From Poriferisodalis sp965237655 (lineage in GTDB: Bacteria; Actinomycetota; Acidimicrobiia; Acidimicrobiales; Poriferisodalaceae), in contig NZ_CBDEGB010000002.1 of the NCBI RefSeq assembly GCF_965237655.1, forward strand, positions 1,550,001 to 1,614,000: a DNA stretch of 64,000 nucleotides, read 5' to 3'. The notes below the pieces were generated by a model. That model was not told where the DNA came from and did no database searches. It was given only the letters and a program-made list of their open reading frames with translations. Both the position numbers and the translations under genes were made by a program. Numbering within the stretch: position 1 is the first letter of the stretch; every line of letters starts with the position of its first letter. Shown here one piece after another: positions 1 through 8,933 of this stretch.

Positions 1-145
1 AGACGTCGGTCTCGAGGCCCGTTGCTCCCAAGTCCAGGGCCAAGGCGAACGTCTCAAGCGCATTGTCGGGGCCATGAGCACGCCCGCCCCGGTGCGCGAA
101 CGTGATCGGTGGCGTGCGCAATGACGGCAACGGCTGCGGGAGCAC
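1..145 (-). CDS. Glycerophosphodiester phosphodiesterase, N-terminal part (cut by window edge)
   Basis: Reading leftwards from a GTG at 145, about 48 codons remain open to the window edge. They contain FAHRGGRAHGPDNALETF followed by ALALDLGATGLETDV. This is the N-terminal signature of the GDPD TIM barrel: the HRGG motif, the ENT-like turn (here DNA), and the metal-binding E-x-D after the GA turn. Members hydrolyse glycerophosphodiesters to glycerol-3-phosphate plus an alcohol. Only the first strand and helix are visible, so completeness and exact substrate cannot be judged. The start is divergent from the next gene, with 9 bases between the two candidate starts. Confidence 0.75.
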   Translation of the reverse strand, partial: MLPQPLPSLRTPPITFAHRGGRAHGPDNALETFALALDLGATGLETDV

Positions 146-154
146 ATCTCTATC

Positions 155-529
155 GTGCCAATTTGGATACCGCGTGCAGCGGAACTCACCAGATGTGGCC
201 GATGTACTGCGGTTTACGACGAACGTTTCCGTCGCCTGTCGCGCCGTAGGGTTCGGCTCATGGTGGTGATCTGGCTGCTGCCGACCGTCGCGTTCGGCGT
301 ACTCGTTGTCGTCAGCACGCTCATGATCCGGCGGCTGGCCGCCGAGTTGCGAGCCACCGCTGAGGGGCTGGCATCCATCACCGAGACAACTGCTTCGGTG
401 CGCGCCGACGTCGTTCGGGCTCGAACCGCCATCGACAGCCTGGACCTGCCGTCGGTACGCGAAGCCACGGCCGAGCGCGCGCTCGGCATGGTGGTGCGGT
501 GGGCGGCCCGCCGGATGCTGCCGTTCTGA
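155..529 (+). CDS. Small single-pass membrane protein of unknown function
   Basis: The protein has up to 124 residues with one strong hydrophobic segment (VIWLLPTVAFGVLVVVSTLM), followed by an alanine- and arginine-rich helix that could form a coiled coil. An in-frame ATG at 260, preceded by a GGG-containing stretch, would give an 89-residue protein beginning just before the membrane segment. This may be the true start, because the 155 start almost abuts the divergent phosphodiesterase gene. It lies directly upstream of the Tat genes. No family was recognised and no function is proposed. Confidence 0.5.
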   Translation: MPIWIPRAAELTRCGRCTAVYDERFRRLSRRRVRLMVVIWLLPTVAFGVLVVVSTLMIRRLAAELRATAEGLASITETTASVRADVVRARTAIDSLDLPSVREATAERALGMVVRWAARRMLPF

Positions 530-614
530 AACGCTGCCGCCGGGACCACCCACGCCTGTGCGCTCGGCAGCGAAGCAGAACCGCCGCGCAGGGCCGGGGT
601 TCTACCATCGAGCC

Positions 615-926
615 GTGAGCCTGCAGCCCAACGAGGTGCTGATCATCGCGTTCGTGGCCCTGATTGTGCTGGGGCCCACGCGTTTGCCGGGCGCAATCCG
701 CAGCATCGGTCGCGTCTTCCGGCAGGTGCGGGAGTTCTCGACGACCGTTAGTCAGGAGATGGACGCCACGCTGTCGCCGCCGAAGGTGGAACCTGCATCG
801 TCGCCCAATCCGCCGACGCCTGCAGACCCAGCCGAGGCTCCCGGTGGGCAGGGTGAGGGCGAGTCCTCCCAGCCCGACGCGGCCGATCCGGCGGCGGATC
901 GCTCGACCAGCGACGGCTCTGCGTGA
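615..926 (+). CDS. TatA/TatB-type twin-arginine translocase subunit
   Basis: Start taken at the GTG at 615, which gives VSLQPNEVLIIAFVALIVLGPTRLPG, the typical TatA/B N-terminus: a short periplasmic tip, one membrane helix, then the G-P-x-x-LP hinge and an amphipathic helix (AIRSIGRVFRQVREF). The rest is a proline/acidic low-complexity tail. The LGPTRLPG turn resembles TatB more than TatA, but the assignment is not certain. The stop overlaps the tatC start as GTGA, so the two are translationally coupled. The product would work at the cytoplasmic membrane with TatC to export folded proteins. Confidence 0.85.
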   Translation: MSLQPNEVLIIAFVALIVLGPTRLPGAIRSIGRVFRQVREFSTTVSQEMDATLSPPKVEPASSPNPPTPADPAEAPGGQGEGESSQPDAADPAADRSTSDGSA

Positions 927-1768
927 GGCTCTGGCGGCGGCGCCGGCCTCGGCCGGCGGTGATGGGCTTCTGGGATCACGTCGGTGAGCTGCGGAATCGG
1001 CTCATTTGGAGCGTCGTTGCAGTCGGCGTGGGCATGGTGGCGGGGCTCATCGTCTACGACTGGCTCCTTACCGAGATCTTCCTGCCGCCGTACTGCAATG
1101 TGCTGGAGGCTCAGGAGATCGATCGTCCGTGCAGCCTGGTGATCACGACGCCGCTGGAGGGCTTTCGTACCCGTATCAAGGTGTCGGTCTATCTCGGTGT
1201 GGTGCTGGCCATGCCGGTGCTGCTGTGGCACCTGTGGCGGTTCATCACCCCTGCACTCGATCGCCGGGAGAAGCGCTGGGCGGTGCCGTTCGTGATAGCG
1301 GGATTCCTGCTCTTTGCGGCCGGTGCCCTGCTGGCCTATTTCACCTTCGAGCGGGCGCTGGACTTCCTGATCGCCGTCAGTGGCGACGCCGTCGACCCGC
1401 TGCTCGGACCTGGCTCGTACCTCGGCTTGGTGACCTTCATGATGCTGGCCTTCGGCATCGGTTTCGAGTTCCCGATCGTGCTGGTCTTCCTCCAGATGGC
1501 GGGCATGGTGACGCCGCGACAGCTGAACCGGGCTCGTCGCTATGCCATCGTCGGCATCGTGGCCGGTGCGGCGATCATCACGCCGTCTGGTGACCCTGTC
1601 ACGCTCGCTGCACTATCGGTGCCGCTCTACGTGTTCTACGAGCTGTCGATCCTGGTTGGCCTTCTGATCGTGCGACGCCGCAGCGGGTCTGTGGGGTGGC
1701 GACTTGGTCGCCGTCGAGCACAGGAATCCGAGACAGAGGCGGCCGGCGTCACGGACCCCTCCCCGTGA
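923..1768 (+). CDS. tatC: Sec-independent protein translocase TatC
   Basis: 281 residues with six predicted membrane helices. The family landmarks are present: the FWDHVGELRNRLIWS N-terminal motif, which binds twin-arginine signal peptides, the FRTRIKVSVYLG loop, and the FGIGFEFPIVLVFL helix late in the protein. It is the core receptor of the twin-arginine pathway. The gene overlaps the tatA/B-like gene by four bases at its start and the helicase gene by four bases (GTGA) at its end, so the three form one transcription unit. The C-terminal tail after the last helix is arginine-rich. Confidence 0.95.
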   Translation: MRLWRRRRPRPAVMGFWDHVGELRNRLIWSVVAVGVGMVAGLIVYDWLLTEIFLPPYCNVLEAQEIDRPCSLVITTPLEGFRTRIKVSVYLGVVLAMPVLLWHLWRFITPALDRREKRWAVPFVIAGFLLFAAGALLAYFTFERALDFLIAVSGDAVDPLLGPGSYLGLVTFMMLAFGIGFEFPIVLVFLQMAGMVTPRQLNRARRYAIVGIVAGAAIITPSGDPVTLAALSVPLYVFYELSILVGLLIVRRRSGSVGWRLGRRRAQESETEAAGVTDPSP

Positions 1769-4203
1769 GCGCAACAGGCGATCAAGCGGATCTAGCCGGG
1801 CGACGCCTCAAAGCCACCAAGCCACTGCAGCGGCCGCCGCTCGCCGACCTGCTGGCGGCGCGGGGAATCTCGCCGGACGGCTTTCAGATCGAGGCATTTG
1901 AAGCGCTTGATCGGGGCAACTCGGTGCTGGTGGCCGCACCGACGTCGTCGGGCAAGACGCTGGTCGCCGAATACGCGATCGCGGCGGCCCTGCAAGCCGG
2001 CAAGCGTGCGGCGTACACGACGCCAACCAAAGCCCTGTCGAACCAGAAGCTGCGCGAGCTGCGCTCATGGTTGGGATCAGAACGTGTGGGGCTGCTCACC
2101 GGGGACAACGTGGTTCGCCCTGAAGCCGACGTGGTCGTCATGACCACTGAGGTGCTGCGCAACATGATCTACGCTGGCTCGCCGCACATCGCACAATTCT
2201 GCGTGGCGGTGCTCGACGAGGTGCACTACCTGCAGGATCCGTACCGGGGGGCGGTCTGGGAGGAAGTCATTATCAGCATTCCTGCACATATGCGCTTGGT
2301 GTGCCTCTCGGCCACGGTCAGCAACGCGTACGAGCTGGCGTCGTGGATCGGAGCGACTGCCGGCCGGTGCGAGGCGGTCGTGTGCACGCAGCGGCCGGTG
2401 CCCCTCGAAGACCGCTACCTGCTGTTCGAGCGGCACAGTCGGCGTCTCGTGGACTTGCCCACCCTGCGGGATGGTCACTCCAATCCCGAGATCGAACGGC
2501 TACTGGAACGGGCTCGTTCCCGTTCGGGAGGCCACCGTCGCCATCGTGCGGCAGGTGTGCGACCGGCGAGACCCCGGCGCTCTGAGATCGTGGAACACCT
2601 TGCCGCAACCGCAAAGCTGCCCGCGATCATCTTTGTGTTCTCGCGCCAAGGTTGCGACGATGCCGCACGGGCGCTCGCTGCAGAGGGCGTGGCCTTTCTG
2701 GATGCTTCCCAGCAGGACCGGGTACGTCAGATCGCTGCAGCCCACACTGCGTCCCTGGAACCAGGCGACCTCGACGCGCTCGGCTACGACGAATGGCTCG
2801 AGGGCCTCACCGCAGGCGTCGCAGCCCACCACGCAGGTCTGATACCAGCCTTCAAGGAGGCAATCGAAGACTGTTTCGCTGCCGGGCTGCTCGCGGTGGT
2901 GTTCGCGACCGAGACACTGGCGGTTGGTGTGAACATGCCAGCCCGATCCGTGGTGATCTCCCAGCTCAGCCGCTTCCGTGGAGAGGGCTTTGCCGCATTG
3001 ACGCCGGGCGAGTACACCCAGCTCACCGGCCGTGCAGGTCGCCGCGGGATCGACGAGGTTGGCTACGCCTACACGCTGTGGCACCCGCACACGGCGTTCG
3101 GCGAGACGGCTCGCCTGGCTGCGAGTAACGACTTCGAACTTGAGTCCTCGTTCCGGCCGACGTACAACATGGTTGCCAACCTCATCGCCAACCGAACACG
3201 CGACGAGGCAGTCGAGATGCTGCAACGGTCGTTTGCCCAGTGGCGGGCAGATCGGCGGGTCGGCGAATGGACCGCTGCGCTTGAAGTCGAACGCCGGGAG
3301 CTGCGTGAAGCCCGTGCACGACTGCGGTCGATGGGCGGCGGCCGCGCTCGCCCGCAGACACAAGCCCCGCAGCGCGGAGGGTCGCGGGGCGGTCATCGTC
3401 ATCGACGCGGCAAACCCTCCGACCGGCGCGTGGACCGAGCGCTTGTCGACGCAGAGCAACAAGCCGAGCGAACCGGAGCGCGGGTCAGCCGCTTGAAGGA
3501 CCGGATCAATCTCGCCAAGGGGGGCCTGGCCCGGCAGCTCGATGCCACCAACGAGGTATTGAACATCTTCGGCTGCGCGGACGGCTGGGCGCTCACCCCG
3601 GCGGGGGAGTGCTTGAAATCCGTGTTCCATGAATCGGACTTGCTGACGGTGCTGTGCCTGCGTGAGGGCGTGTTCGACGGTGTCGCACCGGCTCGACTGG
3701 CCGGCCTGGTCTCGGTGCTGATCTACGAGCATCGAAGCAGCTTGCCGCCGCCTGCTCCCCGGTATCCGGACAACGAGTGCCGGGATCGGGCGGCGCTCAT
3801 CTTTGAGCTGGCGGCACAGATCAACCGCGCCGAACGCCAGCACAACCTGGTGGCCTCTCGCCCGCCTGACGCTTCGTTCTTCGCAACGGCACACGCTTGG
3901 GCGGCCGGCGCAACCTACATTGAGCTGTGGCAGGGCGATCTCTCCGGCGGCGACGCGCCTGCTGGAGGTGACTTCGTTCGCCAGATGCGGCAGCTGATCG
4001 ACTTGGTGGACAGAATCGCAGACGTTGCTTCGAACGGCGCCACACGACGCACAGCGGCTGACACACGCTCGGCGCTCGACCGCGGGGTGGTCGCAGCAGC
4101 GGCGCGGGTCTCCGACGAACCCGTGGGCACGCCAGCTGCTGCGGCGTCGGGAGAGGGTTTCGTCCCAGCTCCTGTGTTGACCCGGACCCGCAGGCTCCCA
4201 TGA
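1765..4203 (+). CDS. Ski2/Mtr4-type DEAD/DEAH-box RNA helicase
   Basis: Start taken at the GTG at 1765, which overlaps the tatC stop; about 812 residues. Helicase motifs in order: Walker A APTSSGKT, motif II DEVH within VLDEVHYLQD, motif III SAT, and motif VI QLTGRAGRRGID. These are followed by the long helical C-terminal part typical of DSHCT helicases. The Q-motif-like start (RGISPDGFQIEAFEAL) supports the Ski2/HelY group found next to tatC in many actinobacteria. A basic low-complexity insert (about residues 525-555) interrupts the C-terminal half. The likely role is RNA unwinding in turnover or ribosome assembly. Confidence 0.92.
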   Translation: MSATGDQADLAGRRLKATKPLQRPPLADLLAARGISPDGFQIEAFEALDRGNSVLVAAPTSSGKTLVAEYAIAAALQAGKRAAYTTPTKALSNQKLRELRSWLGSERVGLLTGDNVVRPEADVVVMTTEVLRNMIYAGSPHIAQFCVAVLDEVHYLQDPYRGAVWEEVIISIPAHMRLVCLSATVSNAYELASWIGATAGRCEAVVCTQRPVPLEDRYLLFERHSRRLVDLPTLRDGHSNPEIERLLERARSRSGGHRRHRAAGVRPARPRRSEIVEHLAATAKLPAIIFVFSRQGCDDAARALAAEGVAFLDASQQDRVRQIAAAHTASLEPGDLDALGYDEWLEGLTAGVAAHHAGLIPAFKEAIEDCFAAGLLAVVFATETLAVGVNMPARSVVISQLSRFRGEGFAALTPGEYTQLTGRAGRRGIDEVGYAYTLWHPHTAFGETARLAASNDFELESSFRPTYNMVANLIANRTRDEAVEMLQRSFAQWRADRRVGEWTAALEVERRELREARARLRSMGGGRARPQTQAPQRGGSRGGHRHRRGKPSDRRVDRALVDAEQQAERTGARVSRLKDRINLAKGGLARQLDATNEVLNIFGCADGWALTPAGECLKSVFHESDLLTVLCLREGVFDGVAPARLAGLVSVLIYEHRSSLPPPAPRYPDNECRDRAALIFELAAQINRAERQHNLVASRPPDASFFATAHAWAAGATYIELWQGDLSGGDAPAGGDFVRQMRQLIDLVDRIADVASNGATRRTAADTRSALDRGVVAAAARVSDEPVGTPAAAASGEGFVPAPVLTRTRRLP

Positions 4204-4829
4204 CGATTCAGCGCAACCAGCCGTGGGGAACGGCCGCAACGCTGTCCGAGGGGGCACCCATCGCCCGCAGCAACGCGGAACTGCGCAGGTTGATCACCTG
4301 CCAGCGAGCGGCGGATCGCCCACCGTCGCCGATCGGCGTGACCGGCGGTGACCTGTGGCGAGTGGTGGGCGCACCAGCGGGCGGAGCGGAACGCCTGCGT
4401 TCTGAGTTCGCCCGGACTGCACCGATCGACCTCATCGAGGTGGTGGCCGATGAGGTGGTCCGCTGGGCGTGCGCTCACGCCATTGCACGCAACTCGTGGT
4501 GGCGCGGACCCGCCATAGCGGCAATGAGCGCCGAGCTTGCTGGGAAGTTTCGTCTCGCGCCCGCTGCCCATCCCAACGACGGGAGACTGCACGTGCTCAC
4601 CACGGGAATCGATCAACCGGCGCTGGGCTTGGCACAACGAGTGCTGGCGCGGCGGCGCCTGCGGTCGGGAGCCCACCTGCCGCATCCGGCCATCACCATG
4701 CGACGTCTGGTGACCGCGGAATTCCGATTCGGCCGGCCGTTGGGGCTGTGGCTCGACGGTGAGCGAGTGGGCAGATGCCGCGAGTTGACCGTCTCGATCC
4801 GGCCAGACGCTGCGGTGATCGTGTTCTGA
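4200..4829 (+). CDS. Uncharacterised protein with a YegS-like C-terminal strand region
   Basis: 209 residues; the ATG overlaps the helicase stop by four bases (ATGA), so it belongs to the same operon. The C-terminal stretch FGRPLGLWLDGERVG and RCRELTVSIRPDAAVIVF resembles the last strands of the diacylglycerol-kinase/YegS C-terminal domain, in which a D-G-E turn precedes hydrophobic strands. The catalytic NAD-kinase-like N-terminal domain is missing, so enzyme activity is unlikely on this evidence. The N-terminal half contains a tryptophan-rich patch (ARNSWWRGP). Function unknown. Confidence 0.7.
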   Translation: MTIQRNQPWGTAATLSEGAPIARSNAELRRLITCQRAADRPPSPIGVTGGDLWRVVGAPAGGAERLRSEFARTAPIDLIEVVADEVVRWACAHAIARNSWWRGPAIAAMSAELAGKFRLAPAAHPNDGRLHVLTTGIDQPALGLAQRVLARRRLRSGAHLPHPAITMRRLVTAEFRFGRPLGLWLDGERVGRCRELTVSIRPDAAVIVF

Positions 4830-4896
4830 TCCGCGGGCATCCGTCCTGCGCGCCATACCATCACTCACCAGTGCAGCCACGCGACGGGACCTGCCG

Positions 4897-6519
4897 GTGA
4901 TCCACTACACCGCCGAGACCTTCACTCCTGGGGAGCAGGACGTCTTGCGGCGCTATGTCACCAACCTGCGCCAGCCGGTCTTCGCGCTCGTCAACCTTCC
5001 CGAGGTGGTGAAGGGGGCGCTGTTCGCGCGCTACTCGAGGACGCACAAGACCTTGCGACGGCTCCTCCTCGATGAGTTTGTCGACGATCTCGACATCTCC
5101 GGCGATGAGACCATCGACGCCACCGTCGGCGTTGAACGAGCCGAACAGCTCTACCAGCGCGTGTTCGTGGAATATGGCGACGATTCGGTGGCTCAGCTCG
5201 GCGCTGTGCATCTCGCGTGCGAACAGGCTTCCAACCTGCTCACCAAGATTCTCGAACGTGGACGGCTGATGTCGTACCTCGAGCAATCCACCCGTTACCT
5301 CGCCTACGACGAGCGTGTCCAAGGTCGGTACCGGTATCACCGGCCACCCGGCGTCATGACATCGTCCGCCGGAACCCGCTACATCGGTGACGTCGACCAC
5401 ATGTTCGACGCCTACGGCGACATGGTCCGCCGGATGACCGCATGGCTGACCGACCATCACGACGCTTCGCCAAGCGTCGCAGGTGCGGGCGGCGACCTGG
5501 CACGTCGCCGGGCCATCCGCGCGCAGGCCTTCGACGCGGCCCGCGGGCTGCTTCCCGCGGCCAGCTTGTCCAACGTCGGCATCTTCGGGAGCGGGCAGGC
5601 CTATGAGGCGCTGCTGCTGCGGATGAGAGCCCATCCGTTGCCCGAGGCTCGCAGCTACGCCCAGTTGATGCTGACGGAGCTTCGCAAGGTCATCCCGTCT
5701 TTCCTGCGCCGTGTCGACCAGCCCGACCGGGGGATCGTGTGGTCGGACTACCTGGAGACCAATCGCATCGCGATGGATGAATTCACCGCCGAGCTGTTCG
5801 CCGATGAGACGCCCGGGCCGGTGCCCGAGGTTGTCCTGACCGATTGGGACCCTGTGGGTGAAGACAAGATGCTCGCGGCGATGCTGTTCCCCTACACAGA
5901 CCTGCCCGAAACACAGATCACCGCCCGAGTGAGGGAGATGACCGAGGCCCAGCGCCTGGAACTGGTGCAGCGCTATGTCGGTGAGCGCACAAATCGCCGC
6001 CACCGGCCCAGCCGGGCGCTCGAGCGAATCGACTACCGGTTCGACGTGCTCGGCGACTACGGCAGCTTCCGTGACCTGCAGCGGCATCGCCTGCTGACGA
6101 TCGAATGGCAGCCGCTCGGACCTCGTCACGGATACGCCGTGCCCAGCCTCGTCGACGCTGTCGGCGGGGGAGAGGCCTACGACGAGGTCATGGAGCTGTC
6201 GACGGAGCTGTACAACGCACTCGTCGAAGCAGCAGGGCCGCTGGAAGCCTCCTACGCAGTTGCCATGGCGTACCGGGTGCGCTACAGCATGCAGTTCAAC
6301 GCGCGCGAGGCGATGCACCTGATCGAGTTGCGGTCCCAGCCGCAGGGGCACACCGACTACCGGCGCATCGTGACCGAGATGTACCGCCAGATCGCCGAAG
6401 TGGCAGGCCATCGCGCCGTCGCCGCGATGCTGTCGCATGTGGATCTGTCGCAAGGCGTGCTGGGGCGTCTCGGCGCCGAGGAGGCCACCGTGCGCCGCCG
6501 CTCCGCCGAACCCGCCTGA
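4897..6519 (+). CDS. Tandem ThyX-like protein (flavin-dependent thymidylate synthase fold)
   Basis: 540 residues, about twice a ThyX monomer, so probably two fused ThyX-like halves. The first half contains RGRLMSYLEQSTRY at residues 121-134, a near match to the ThyX signature R-H-R-x-x-S-x-N-E-x-S-x-R-Y in which His is Gly and Asn is Leu. The second half keeps an RHR triplet near residue 396 but not the rest, and ends with a helix like that of ThyX (FNAREAMHLIELRSQPQGH). Standard ThyX makes dTMP from dUMP using CH2-THF and FAD. Here both signatures are incomplete, so catalysis is uncertain. Start is GTG at 4897. Confidence 0.75.
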   Translation: MIHYTAETFTPGEQDVLRRYVTNLRQPVFALVNLPEVVKGALFARYSRTHKTLRRLLLDEFVDDLDISGDETIDATVGVERAEQLYQRVFVEYGDDSVAQLGAVHLACEQASNLLTKILERGRLMSYLEQSTRYLAYDERVQGRYRYHRPPGVMTSSAGTRYIGDVDHMFDAYGDMVRRMTAWLTDHHDASPSVAGAGGDLARRRAIRAQAFDAARGLLPAASLSNVGIFGSGQAYEALLLRMRAHPLPEARSYAQLMLTELRKVIPSFLRRVDQPDRGIVWSDYLETNRIAMDEFTAELFADETPGPVPEVVLTDWDPVGEDKMLAAMLFPYTDLPETQITARVREMTEAQRLELVQRYVGERTNRRHRPSRALERIDYRFDVLGDYGSFRDLQRHRLLTIEWQPLGPRHGYAVPSLVDAVGGGEAYDEVMELSTELYNALVEAAGPLEASYAVAMAYRVRYSMQFNAREAMHLIELRSQPQGHTDYRRIVTEMYRQIAEVAGHRAVAAMLSHVDLSQGVLGRLGAEEATVRRRSAEPA

Positions 6520-6546
6520 TGGACCGCGCCACATGAGCCCGCCACC

Positions 6547-7044
6547 ATGGACATAGCGGCCCGCCTCGCCGTTCGGGGAGATCTCCAAGCGCTCGCTGGT
6601 CTTGCCGCAGATGCCGTTGCCGAGCAAGTCGATGCACGTGGCGGCTGGGTCTGGTCGCGCCGGGAAGTGCGTCCTCGCCCGTTCGAGATGAGTCTTGAGG
6701 CCGCCTTGAGCGACCCGGATCAGCAACTCTGGATCGGCACGATCGACGGCACTGCGGTTGGCTATGCCACCGCCGCCATCGAGGTGTTGCAAACCGGTGA
6801 GCTCCTCGGTCGGGTGCTTGACTTGTACGTGACTCCAGGTGCGCGAGAGGTCGCAGTCGGCGAGGCACTCATTTCAGAAGTTCTCGGCTGGTGCGGTGAA
6901 CACAGCTGTGTCGGCATCGATGCGTTGGCGTTGCCGGGAAACCGAGCCACGAAGAACTTCTTCGAGACCTTCGGGTTCACTGCCCGTCTTCTCGTGTTGC
7001 ACCGAAAGCTGGAAGGTGAACCGCCCGCGAATGCGGGGGAGTGA
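6547..7044 (+). CDS. GNAT-family N-acetyltransferase
   Basis: 165 residues with the GNAT layout. The central strand LGRVLDLYVTPGARE leads to the acetyl-CoA-binding helix region (VGEALISEVLGWC), then the characteristic ALPGNRATKNFFETFGF, the conserved N-x-x-A-x-x-F-Y/F-x-x-x-GF end of the fold. The pyrophosphate loop is less well conserved than usual (G-A-R-E-V-A-V-G). Acceptor substrate unknown. It overlaps the Nudix gene downstream by four bases (ATGA region), so the two are probably co-transcribed. Confidence 0.8.
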   Translation: MDIAARLAVRGDLQALAGLAADAVAEQVDARGGWVWSRREVRPRPFEMSLEAALSDPDQQLWIGTIDGTAVGYATAAIEVLQTGELLGRVLDLYVTPGAREVAVGEALISEVLGWCGEHSCVGIDALALPGNRATKNFFETFGFTARLLVLHRKLEGEPPANAGE

Positions 7045-7448
7045 TGGGCCCAAGACCAGAGATCTGCGTCGGGGGCATCGCAGTGCGGGGCCGCTCGGTG
7101 CTGCTCGTCGAGCGAGCCCGGCCGCCCGCGGTTGGGATGTGGGCGTTTCCCGGGGGGCGTGTCGAGCCTGGGGAGCGCCTGCGCACCGCCGTGGAACGAG
7201 AGCTGGCGGAAGAAACGGGGCTGACGGTGGAGTGCGGTGACCTTGTCGGTGCCACTGAGCACGTCAGCGCGACGAATCATTTCGTGATCCTGGACTACGC
7301 CGTTCGCTGCGAGCCTGACGCGATGCCCATTGCCGGCGATGACGCCGCAGATGCGCGTTTCGTCAGCTTTGACGAGATCAGCGACGGCCTGATCCCGCTC
7401 TCAGGCGGGATGCGCGACTTCCTCGACCGCCACGTCATCAGGAGTTGA
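7041..7448 (+). CDS. Nudix hydrolase (MutT/ADP-ribose pyrophosphatase type)
   Basis: 135 residues with a complete Nudix box G-x5-E-x7-R-E-x-x-E-E-x-G, seen as GRVEPGERLRTAVERELAEETGL between about residues 38 and 60 (quoted here only as the motif). The preceding MWAFPGG is typical of MutT-like pyrophosphohydrolases acting on nucleoside diphosphate-linked compounds with Mg2+. Substrate cannot be told from sequence. The last 48 bases overlap the 3' end of the convergent gene on the other strand. Confidence 0.9.
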   Translation: MMGPRPEICVGGIAVRGRSVLLVERARPPAVGMWAFPGGRVEPGERLRTAVERELAEETGLTVECGDLVGATEHVSATNHFVILDYAVRCEPDAMPIAGDDAADARFVSFDEISDGLIPLSGGMRDFLDRHVIRS

Positions 7449-8933
7449 GTCGTCGTCCGACCCCTCCGGTGGGGTGTCATTCGACTCTGGAGAAGCGTCG
7501 CCGATCGGAACTTCGGCGGCGTCTGTTACGGCTTGTTCGGCGTGCTCTGGGTCGGCTTCGGGTTGGTCTGCGTCGGCCTTCTTGGACTGTACGGCGGCTG
7601 CCTGCTTCTTGGAGCCGCGGCGTGGCCGGCCACCCCGACGAGCGGCCGTGGGGTCGATCCCTAGCGCCGTGGCGACTTCGGGCAGCCGGTCTGCGATCCT
7701 GCGCACGACTTCGAGCAGCTCGGCCTCGGGTTCGGTTGGAATGTTCGGGAGCACGACGTAGGGCCGAATGGGTGAGTAAGCAACTGCCTCGAGCACCACG
7801 GCGATCCGGTGCTGCGAGGCCCCAGAGCCGAGCGCGGCGTTGGCCTGGGCCGTGAGCTCCTGTGCGATCTCGGGCGGCAAGGGCGCACCGGCCTTAGGCG
7901 GACGAGAGCTCAGCCGCAGTGCACGCACAACGCGGCCTTCGGTCAGCGTCAAGCGCAGGTCGTCATGCCATTCACGCTGACTGCGTTCGAGCCGATCGTG
8001 GAGACCGTCTCGAATTCGGTCTGCTAGTTCGCGAGCCTCAGCGTCTCGGGCGAAGTCCTCCGCAGCGACGAGAACAGAGCGAAGATCTCGCAGGTCGAGC
8101 TGTTCGATCTGGCTGATTGCAGCGTCGGCGCGGTCGCGCCACTCCGCAGATTGCAGCGGGCCGATGAGGGATTCTGCCAACGAAATCAAGCCTTCGGCCG
8201 GGACCTCTGGATTTCCTTCAGCCGCAGCTTTTTGATTCTGCGCGTCGATTTCGGTACGTACTGCCGCAAGCCCTCCCCGCGCCACCTGTTCGGCTACGAC
8301 CTGCTGCTCGGCAGGCAGGGAGGCAATCAGCGCACCCCGATGCTTGCGGCCGGGACGCAGCTTGCGAGCTTTGGGACGAGGCGGGCGATCAGGGGTTTCG
8401 GGCTTCGGTGCGGAGCGCTCGGATCTCTTGGCGCGATCCGCGGATCGGCCCCGGGGCGCTCGATTGTCCCTGTCACGCTGGCGGCGTTGCTTTGGCGCGC
8501 TGCCGCGCTTCGCGGTGGCCCCCTCGGGAGCGCCGTCACGATCGGAGCGCTCGCCGCGCGGCTTGCGCCGCGCGCGTGGTCCGCGATCGCCATCACGTTG
8601 ACCGGTTCGCTCCCCATCGCGTTTGCGGCCGCCTCGGCGCGCACCCACGCCGGATGTCGTGCCCGAGCCGCCTCCCCGCTCGGGCGGTCCGAGCAACTCG
8701 ATCCGCTCGGATTCCGGCTTGCCGCTTCGGGTCTTGGGCGGCAGCACCGCAGTGACGGTGATCCCGTCGATCTCGAAGTCGGCATCGACCCGCACGACAT
8801 CGCCCGCAGCAATGCCCGCCGGCACCAGTTCGCCGTTGAGGGTTCCTTTGGGCTGCTTGGCTCCCGCAGCGCGCCATGTCCACGAGCCGTCGTCGCGTCG
8901 ACTTGTCAGTTCGACCTCGATGCGTCGGCTCAT
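7401..8933 (-). CDS. Uncharacterised protein with an Arg/Lys-rich central linker
   Basis: 510 residues in three parts. Residues 1-80 form a beta-rich domain (VELTSRRDDGSWTWRAAG then GIAAGDVVRVDADFEIDGI) that could be an OB- or SH3-like fold. About residues 85-200 are extremely basic low complexity with many RR, KR and RDG runs. A helical C-terminal domain (about residues 200-440) ends in an acidic tail. The basic linker suggests nucleic-acid contact, but this is inference. The ATG at 8933 is clear. The 3' end overlaps the convergent Nudix gene by 48 bases. No named family recognised. Confidence 0.7.
   Translation of the reverse strand: MSRRIEVELTSRRDDGSWTWRAAGAKQPKGTLNGELVPAGIAAGDVVRVDADFEIDGITVTAVLPPKTRSGKPESERIELLGPPERGGGSGTTSGVGARRGGRKRDGERTGQRDGDRGPRARRKPRGERSDRDGAPEGATAKRGSAPKQRRQRDRDNRAPRGRSADRAKRSERSAPKPETPDRPPRPKARKLRPGRKHRGALIASLPAEQQVVAEQVARGGLAAVRTEIDAQNQKAAAEGNPEVPAEGLISLAESLIGPLQSAEWRDRADAAISQIEQLDLRDLRSVLVAAEDFARDAEARELADRIRDGLHDRLERSQREWHDDLRLTLTEGRVVRALRLSSRPPKAGAPLPPEIAQELTAQANAALGSGASQHRIAVVLEAVAYSPIRPYVVLPNIPTEPEAELLEVVRRIADRLPEVATALGIDPTAARRGGRPRRGSKKQAAAVQSKKADADQPEADPEHAEQAVTDAAEVPIGDASPESNDTPPEGSDDDSTPDDVAVEEVAHPA

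Noticed and set aside
2500..6792. Long open frames on the minus strand opposite the helicase and ThyX-like genes
   Set aside because: They are shadows of high-GC codon use. They have no recognisable domains, whereas the plus strand holds clear motifs.
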